DNA from: Penicillium oxalicum
Lineage: Eukaryota; Ascomycota; Eurotiomycetes; Eurotiales; Aspergillaceae
Assembly (NCBI RefSeq): GCF_001723175.1
Contig: NC_064651.1
Location: 2,604,001 to 2,668,000, forward strand
DNA: 64,000 nt
Direction: 5' to 3'
In this document: positions 58,233 to 64,000 of the stretch, piece by piece
Layout: every line of letters begins with the position of its first letter
Position numbering within the stretch: the stretch's first letter is position 1
Made by a program: the position numbers and the translations under genes
Notes under the pieces: generated by a model
Told to the model about the DNA's origin: nothing
Seen by the model: only the letters and a program-made list of their open reading frames with translations
The model's database searches: none

Positions 58233-61200
58233 ATGGCGCAATCCAATGGGGAGCTGGAGCACTCGAAAGGTTTGTTTGCGTCGGGTGACCCTCACAATGA
58301 CACCTGAGACCTCAACAGGTTGTCGCTCAGTTGTCCAAACAAATGCTAACTTTTACGGCATAGAGGTGGCCCAGAACCCACAAGAGCCTACAAATGGCAC
58401 CGAGCTCGAGGGTGTTGCCGAGGATGACACCGCCGGCGGTATGTCGTTTTGAAGCCAGGACGACAGAATACTTTTCTGACCGATCTTTCAGGCCTTTTCC
58501 AGATCTCTGTGAAGCTTCCCCACGAGCCTCACAAGATTCAGGTGATGGTAGGTGCTTCCTCTTCCCAGCGGTGCTACTTGTGAGCCTGTTTTCTGACTTG
58601 GGCTGGCATTCCCTTTTTTGTAGGTCTCTAGCCAGGAACAAGTGCAAGACGTCCGCCAATCGATCGTCGAGCTGCCCGGTACCTTCCAGTACACGTGCTT
58701 CCATCTGGAATACAACGGCAACCGGATCAATGACTTTGTCGAGCTGTCCGAAGTGCCTGACCTGAAGGCAGACTCGGAGATCTCGCTGGTGGAGGACCCG
58801 TACACCGAGAAGGAGGCTCGCATGCACATTGTTCGCATTCGAGAGCTGGTCGGTGCCGCCGGTGACCGTGTGGACAACCTCCACGGTATCTCGGCTGGTC
58901 TCTCGTTGCACGATTCCATCTCAACAGAGGCCAGCAAGGCTGGCGAGTCAGACAAGGAGCACTCCCTCGCTAAGTACGATCTGACTGGCGAATCGCCGCT
59001 TCAGACAATCCTTCCCAAGGAGCAGGCTCCCCTTCCCAAGACCGTCAAGTCCATCTCACTATCACCGTGGAACCCGGTGCCCTACAACCTCCGCCAGAAG
59101 GGCCATCTGCTCTATCTCCAGGTCATCACCAACGAGGGCGAACAATTCCCCATCACCGCCCACGTGTCCGGATTCTACGTCAACAAGTGCTCAAGCACCA
59201 AGTTCGATCCTTCTCCGAGAACCATCATGCCCAAGAACGTCAAGGGCAATGCGCACTCCCTCCTCACCTTGATTTCCCAACTGTCGCCCTCTTTCAACGA
59301 AGCCTTTGAGGCCCTGCAGGAGTCAAACAACCAGAAGGACCTCCTCACCACCTTCCCCTTCCAGAACGCTATTCCGAACAGCCCCTGGTTGGTTGCCCCT
59401 GCATCGGCGAGTCAGAGCGCCCACCAAGCGGATATCACTCGTTCTCAGGAGAGCTATCTGATTTCCGGCGTCGATAATGCGGAAACTCTACGAGACTGGA
59501 ACGAGGAGTTCCAGACCACCCGTGAGCTGCCCCGGGATACTGTCCAAGACCGAGTTTTCCGTGAGCGCTTGACTTCCAAGCTGTTCGCGGATTACAACGA
59601 GGCCGCTGCTCGTGGTGCCGTCTTGGTCGCCCGTGGCGAGGTTGCTCCTCTCAACCCCACCGAAGCCCGCGACGCCCAGATCTTCGTCTACAACAACATC
59701 TTCTACTCATTTGGCGCCGACGGCGTGGGCACTTTCACTTCCGAGGGTGGCGATGAGGCTGCTCGCGTGGCAGTCGGTAAAGACGTTCTTGGAATCAAGG
59801 CTGTGAACCAGCTTGACATCCAGGGTCTTTTCACCCCCGGAACCGTTGTCGTCGATTATTTGGGCAAGCGCATTGTGGGTCAGTGTATTGTCCCTGGTAT
59901 CTTCAAGCAGCGGGAGCCTGGCGAGCACCAAATTGACTACGGCGGTGTCGAGGGTAAGGAGGTTGTGGCTACTCACCCTGACTTTAAGCCTGTCTTTGAG
60001 AAGCTCTCCAAGGCCCTCCGCATCAAGCAGCACCCCGTCTGGGACAAGGACGGTAAGCGTCATGACCTTGAAGGAAGTGTTGAAACCAAGGGTCTTTTGG
60101 GTACTGATGGACGTAAATACGTCCTTGACTTGTATCGGGTGGCCCCTCTTGATGCTCTGTGGCAGGAGGAGGAAGGCAGTGACGCCTATCCTCACCGCAT
60201 GTCGGTGCTCCGTCTTGAGCTGGTCGAGTCTTTCTGGCGTACCAAGATGAGCGCGTACGTCAAGGCCGAAGTCGAGCGTCGCAAGACTGCCAAGGCCGAG
60301 GAGGCACCCAAGGAGGCCAAGACCGATGAGAACCCCGAAGGGAAGTCTGAGGAAACCACAGAGGAGAAGACTGAGGAGAAGAGTGAAGACCAGGATCGTG
60401 TTGATATCTCTGGATTCAATCTTGCATTGAACCCTGATGTCTTCAGTGGTCAGATCCCGCAGACCCAGGAGGAGAAGGACCAGTGGGCCCAAGATGAGAA
60501 AGAGGTGCGGGAAGCTTGTGAGCACCTGCGGTCCAAGATCATGCCCGACCTTGTCCAGGACTTGCACGATGGCGACGTTGGCTTCCCCATGGACGGTCAA
60601 TCTCTCACGCAGTTGCTCCACAAGCGCGGCATCAACATCCGCTACCTCGGTAAGCTGGCACAGCTTTCTCAGGAAAAGGGACCTCGCCTCCAGGCATTGT
60701 CCACCCTTCTCGTCCAGGAAATGGTTGCCCGTGCTTTCAAGCACATTGCCAACCACTACCTGCGCAACGTGCCCGCTCCCTTCGTCGCTCCCTGCATCTC
60801 TCACCTCCTGAACTGTCTTCTCGGCACTGGTGTGAATGCCGCCCCTCGCCCGGAGATCGATTCTTCTCTGCGTGATATCTATCCTGAGGGAGATTTCTCC
60901 TTCGAGAAGGTCACTCCGGATGCGCTCCGCGTCGAGGTTGAGAAACAGGTCAAAGCCCGCTACCGCTACTCGCTCCAAGATGGCTGGGTCAGCTCTTTGC
61001 GTCATTTGCAACTTCTGCGTGATATTTCCATCAAGCTCGGTTTGCAGCTTGGTGCCCGCGAGTTTGCCTTCTCCAAGGAGCAGATCAAGGAGCCCGCGCC
61101 CGTGGCTAACGTCACCAATGGTAACAGCCTGGAAGATGGAACCAACAAGAAAAAGAAGAAGAAGGGAGGTGAAAACAAGTCCCCCAGCCGTGTGCCTGAG

Positions 61201-62247
61201 CAGGCCAAGGTTGCAGTCACTTTCACCGCCGATGATATTGTCAACATCGTTCCTTTGGTGAAGGACGCCTCCCCACGCAGTGCGTTGGCTGAGGAGGCCC
61301 TTGAGGCTGGTCGCATCTCCCTCATGCAGAACCAGAAGCAACTCGGCCAGGAGCTCATTTTGGAGTCTCTTTCCCTTCACGAACAAATCTACGGTATCCT
61401 CCACCCAGAGGTTGCCAAGCTGTATCACCAGCTTTCAATGCTCTACTATCAGACCGATGAGAAAGAGGCGGCTGTGGAGCTGGCCCGCAAGGCTGTCATC
61501 GTCACTGAGCGCACTCTGGGTGTTGACTGTGCAGACACCATCTTGGCTTACTTGAACCTCAGTCTCTTCGAGCATGCTTCTGGAAACACCAAGACTGCGC
61601 TGGTCTACATCAAGCATGCTATGGATCTCTGGAAGATCATTTACGGTCCCAACCACCCCGACTCTATCACCACGATGAACAACGCGGCCGTCATGCTGCA
61701 GCACCTGAAGCAGTACACTGATTCTCGCAAGTGGTTCGAGGCTTCTCTGTCTGTCTGCGAGAATCTCTTCGGACCGCAGTCGATTAACACCGCCACCATC
61801 CTTTTCCAGCTGGCTCAGGCTCTGGCTCTGGACCAAGATTCCAAGGCTGCCGTCGGCAAGATGCGTGAGGCGTACAACATCTTCCTCGCTAAACTCGGCC
61901 CCGAGGACCGCAACACCAAGGAGGCTGAGACTTGGCTTGAGCAGCTCACTCAGAACGCCGTCTCCATTGCGAAGCACGCCAAGGACATCCAGGCGCGTCG
62001 TCTGCGTCGTATCAACATCAACCCTCGCGTCTCCACCATGGGCACCCGCGTCCAACCTCAGGTTGGCCAGACCGCCCCCGAGTCGTCAGGGACCGCCAGC
62101 GCCTCTGCCTCTGGACTGGACTCGCGCAACATTGATGACTTGTTGAAGTTCATTGAGGGCAGTGATCAGACCTCTTCGCGCTCGAAGCAAAAGAAGCGCA
62201 CCGCTGCCAACCCTAAGCTTCGCGGTTCGAAGCAGTCCAAGGCTTAA
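58233..62247 (+). CDS. clu1: Clustered mitochondria protein (Clu1/CluA, eIF3-associated)
   Basis: Exons 58233-58269, 58364-58438, 58492-58547 and 58624-62247 give 1263 residues, within the family range. Clu proteins keep mitochondria dispersed, bind mRNAs for mitochondrial proteins and co-purify with eIF3. Regions seen: the N-terminal ubiquitin-like CLU-N domain (FQISVKLPHEPHKIQVMVSS, then GTFQYTCFHLEYNGNRIND); the central CLU domain from about residue 347 (DWNEEFQTTRELP, QDRVFRERLTSKLFADYNEA, NNIFYSFG) to about 594 (RLELVESFW); a charged Glu/Lys-rich linker; the eIF3-p135-like helical region at about 640-830; a poly-Lys patch near 899; and C-terminal tetratricopeptide repeats from about 945 to 1155 (GRISLMQNQKQLGQELILES, IYGILHPEVAKLYHQLSMLY, YGPNHPDSITTMNNAAVMLQ). 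It ends in a basic tail. The first three exons are small (37, 75 and 56 bases), and phase supports each. Confidence 0.96.
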
Positions 62248-63108
62248 GTCTGGTAAAGCTGACTAGAACCCATGTTTTCAATTTGACACCAAGGTGGCTC
62301 TTTTCTTTTCCCTCTCATCTTCTCCGCCTTCTACGACTGTTTTAACAACCAAACATTTGACCATTTTCTTTTTCAAAAGCGGAACCTGACTTGGCTTGTT
62401 GCAATGCAAGTTTTGTATTATTCAGACTCTTCTCCTCTCTGATTGTTTCTTCCTTCTGGTTCTCTTGATCATATTATAGGGCTGTGCATGGAGGTTTCAC
62501 GGATTTGGTTGTACTTCTGGTGGCCCTTGCGTTTGGTATGCTTTAATGATGCGACGGTCTTGTCTCTCCGACAAATGTGCATTTAGCATTGTGACTTGGA
62601 TCACAGTAGTCTATTAAGAAGCGAATTCATCAAGTTCATATTCCCTGGTCGGGTCTTTCAGGCACTTTGTAGTGTGTGGACTGCCAAACCGAGACCTCCA
62701 GCTCGCTGGCTGCAGCCTCGGCCTTGAGGCTGGCTTGTTCCGTGGACCCACCATTGTTTACTTTGTCTTGTTTGCCTCGCCTATCGCTCTCTCACCTTGA
62801 TTTATCCACCTGTTTATCCGTTCCAGTCAGGTCTCCGAGAAGTACAAGTTACATATTCCAGTGTTTCCGTGCAGTGCATACAGAATCATCTCTCCACGCT
62901 GTATTTATTTTTCAAGGGCCATCGTGGCAGACAGCACTGAAGCGCGCGTCATGCCGACTGCCATGTGCACGTCATGATTTGCCGATGATGAGCCCTTCTT
63001 GCTCTCTGTCGTGGGTCTTGTCCTGAAGTCGTGATGCGTACCTGTATATGATACTAACAATGAAATGGCTGCGCAGATTTATCTATCGTTTAAACTCAGA
63101 TTTACCAA
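62248..63108. other. Intergenic region between Clu and the edge gene
   Basis: 861 bases with no recognised gene. The first 250 bases are T-rich and probably the Clu 3' untranslated region. The rest should contain the promoter of the edge gene. Confidence 0.55.
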
Positions 63109-64000
63109 ATGCCAGCAGCCATGGACGAGGTGAAGCCAACCGCCAGATGGGCCAACCGCACGTTGCGCCCCTTGGTCTCCGTCTATCGCCGACTCGAAAA
63201 GCATCATGAGACATTAGCGATTATTGCATCAGATCTGCGCGCGTTAGAACGCGAGGCAAATGTACATACACAGATACAAAGCAGCAGCATGGCGGCCAAG
63301 GCGCAGGATTGGGATCTTGGGTCGGACGCGGACCAAGATGACCCTGTTTGGGTTCCAGGAAAGAAGCCTGACCTGCGACGCTTACGACACAGGTACTCGA
63401 CCCGAAACGAAATCAATGGACGCAAGCGACGAGCACGGCACTCTATACACAGCCCAGAGGTAACACGTATCCTCCCTGGTGCAATTGACCTCGCCACACC
63501 TGTAATCAGTGGGAAACAATGGGAGGCGCCGATGAGCGTGAGAGCCAAAGTTCCGAGCGCAGAGGCAAAATCGTGCAAAAAGAGTGAGCGCTCATCTTTT
63601 TTGTCCCGACGATCGAATTCATTTCATCGGTCAGCCTCCGGGCACGGCTCCTCGGGCGAGTCCGTCGACACAGAGTTGGCAGGCATTGTACAAAATTTTG
63701 AACACGTCTTTGGGAACTTCCTCCGAAATACTTGTGTCGGTGGAAGTACGTATATGAGTGCATATCGGACACGTTGCGGAACTCGCTCGCTGATGGCCAC
63801 GGCGATCCGCAGGCTGCCCGCATTCATTCAGCGTGAGCAAGATATTCAGGACGAGCAGGATGTCAATGCCGACGAGGACATGTGCGATGCTTACTTTACC
63901 GAGCTGGAAAGTTTTTACGCGCCACACGGCCAAGGGTGGAAACCATTGCGGGAAGCTGTGAGGGCCCAGGGAATCTTCTATGTGTCGAACATGATCAGAA
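63109..64000 (+). CDS. 5' part of an unrecognised protein gene, cut by the window edge
   Basis: An open frame of 297 codons from the ATG at 63109 (MPAAMDEVKPTARWANRTLR) stays open to the end of the window. The first 60 residues look helical (VYRRLEKHHETLAIIASDLR). A basic segment RRLRHRYSTRNEINGRKRRA could be a nuclear localisation signal. A Ser-rich part follows. The last 90 residues look structured: MATAIRRLPAFIQREQDI and then DAYFTELESFYAPHGQGWKP. A possible 50-base intron at 63459-63508 has gt and ag ends, but removing it would break the frame. I do not recognise the family. A nuclear or chromosomal role is a guess from the basic motif alone. The 3' end lies outside the window. Confidence 0.65.
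   Translation, partial: MPAAMDEVKPTARWANRTLRPLVSVYRRLEKHHETLAIIASDLRALEREANVHTQIQSSSMAAKAQDWDLGSDADQDDPVWVPGKKPDLRRLRHRYSTRNEINGRKRRARHSIHSPEVTRILPGAIDLATPVISGKQWEAPMSVRAKVPSAEAKSCKKSERSSFLSRRSNSFHRSASGHGSSGESVDTELAGIVQNFEHVFGNFLRNTCVGGSTYMSAYRTRCGTRSLMATAIRRLPAFIQREQDIQDEQDVNADEDMCDAYFTELESFYAPHGQGWKPLREAVRAQGIFYVSNMIR

Noticed and set aside
59707..61428. 573-codon frame on the minus strand inside the Clu gene.
   Set aside because: It is the antisense shadow of a long codon-biased exon; the plus-strand protein matches the Clu family along its whole length.

Overview
This window is nuclear DNA of a filamentous ascomycete, most likely of the Eurotiales (Aspergillus/Penicillium type). The evidence is the many short spliceosomal introns (roughly 50-190 bases) with gtRnGt donors and yAG acceptors, pyrimidine-rich promoters, and typical fungal protein families (Ysc84, RTA1, dynactin p62, fungal phosphoketolase). 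There are no operons, no Shine-Dalgarno sites and no bacterial mobile elements. I see no tRNA, rRNA or CRISPR array. Exon borders were worked out by hand from splice signals and reading phase. All complete gene models close in frame except two, which each need one extra base.

Layout. 0.7-2.0 kb (+): EB1/Bim1 microtubule plus-end protein, with six coding exons. 6.3-7.8 kb (+): Ser/Thr-rich single-pass membrane protein. 10.9-15.2 kb (+): PMC1-type calcium P-type ATPase. 16.3-17.9 kb (+): Ysc84-domain protein. 19.0-20.0 kb (+): D-2-hydroxyacid dehydrogenase with a one-base frameshift. 20.95-21.6 kb (+): Arp2/3 subunit 5. 21.9-23.1 kb (-): NDUFAF5-like mitochondrial methyltransferase. 23.7-25.7 kb (+): dynactin p62. 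26.3-27.4 kb (-): ribosomal protein eS7. 27.9-29.0 kb (-): Rab5-type GTPase with an acidic insert. 29-43.2 kb: a 14-kb gene-poor tract with long C/G homopolymers and one possible 32-residue gene behind a TATA box. 43.2-44.8 kb (-) and 45.6-48.5 kb (+): acetate kinase and phosphoketolase, divergent from an 819-base shared promoter. 51.0-52.2 kb (+): RTA1-like membrane protein. 52.7-53.9 kb (-): polytopic membrane protein with a one-base frameshift. 54.4-56.3 kb (-): probable mitochondrial AAA+ ATPase with an unusual Walker B. 58.2-62.2 kb (+): Clu/CluA. 63.1 kb to the edge (+): 5' part of an unrecognised gene.

How the genes relate. The clearest functional unit is the phosphoketolase/acetate kinase pair. 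Phosphoketolase cleaves xylulose-5-P or fructose-6-P to acetyl-phosphate, and acetate kinase makes ATP and acetate from it. Several other genes serve the cytoskeleton and organelle traffic (EB1, Ysc84, ARPC5, dynactin p62, Rab5, Clu). They are not arranged as a cluster and may be neighbours by chance. Both frameshifts look like one base missing from a homopolymer, so sequence error is the first suspect. I found no clearly new multi-gene system. The best leads are the gene-poor tract with its tiny candidate gene, the AAA+ protein with a degenerate Walker B, and the regulation of the divergent metabolic pair.
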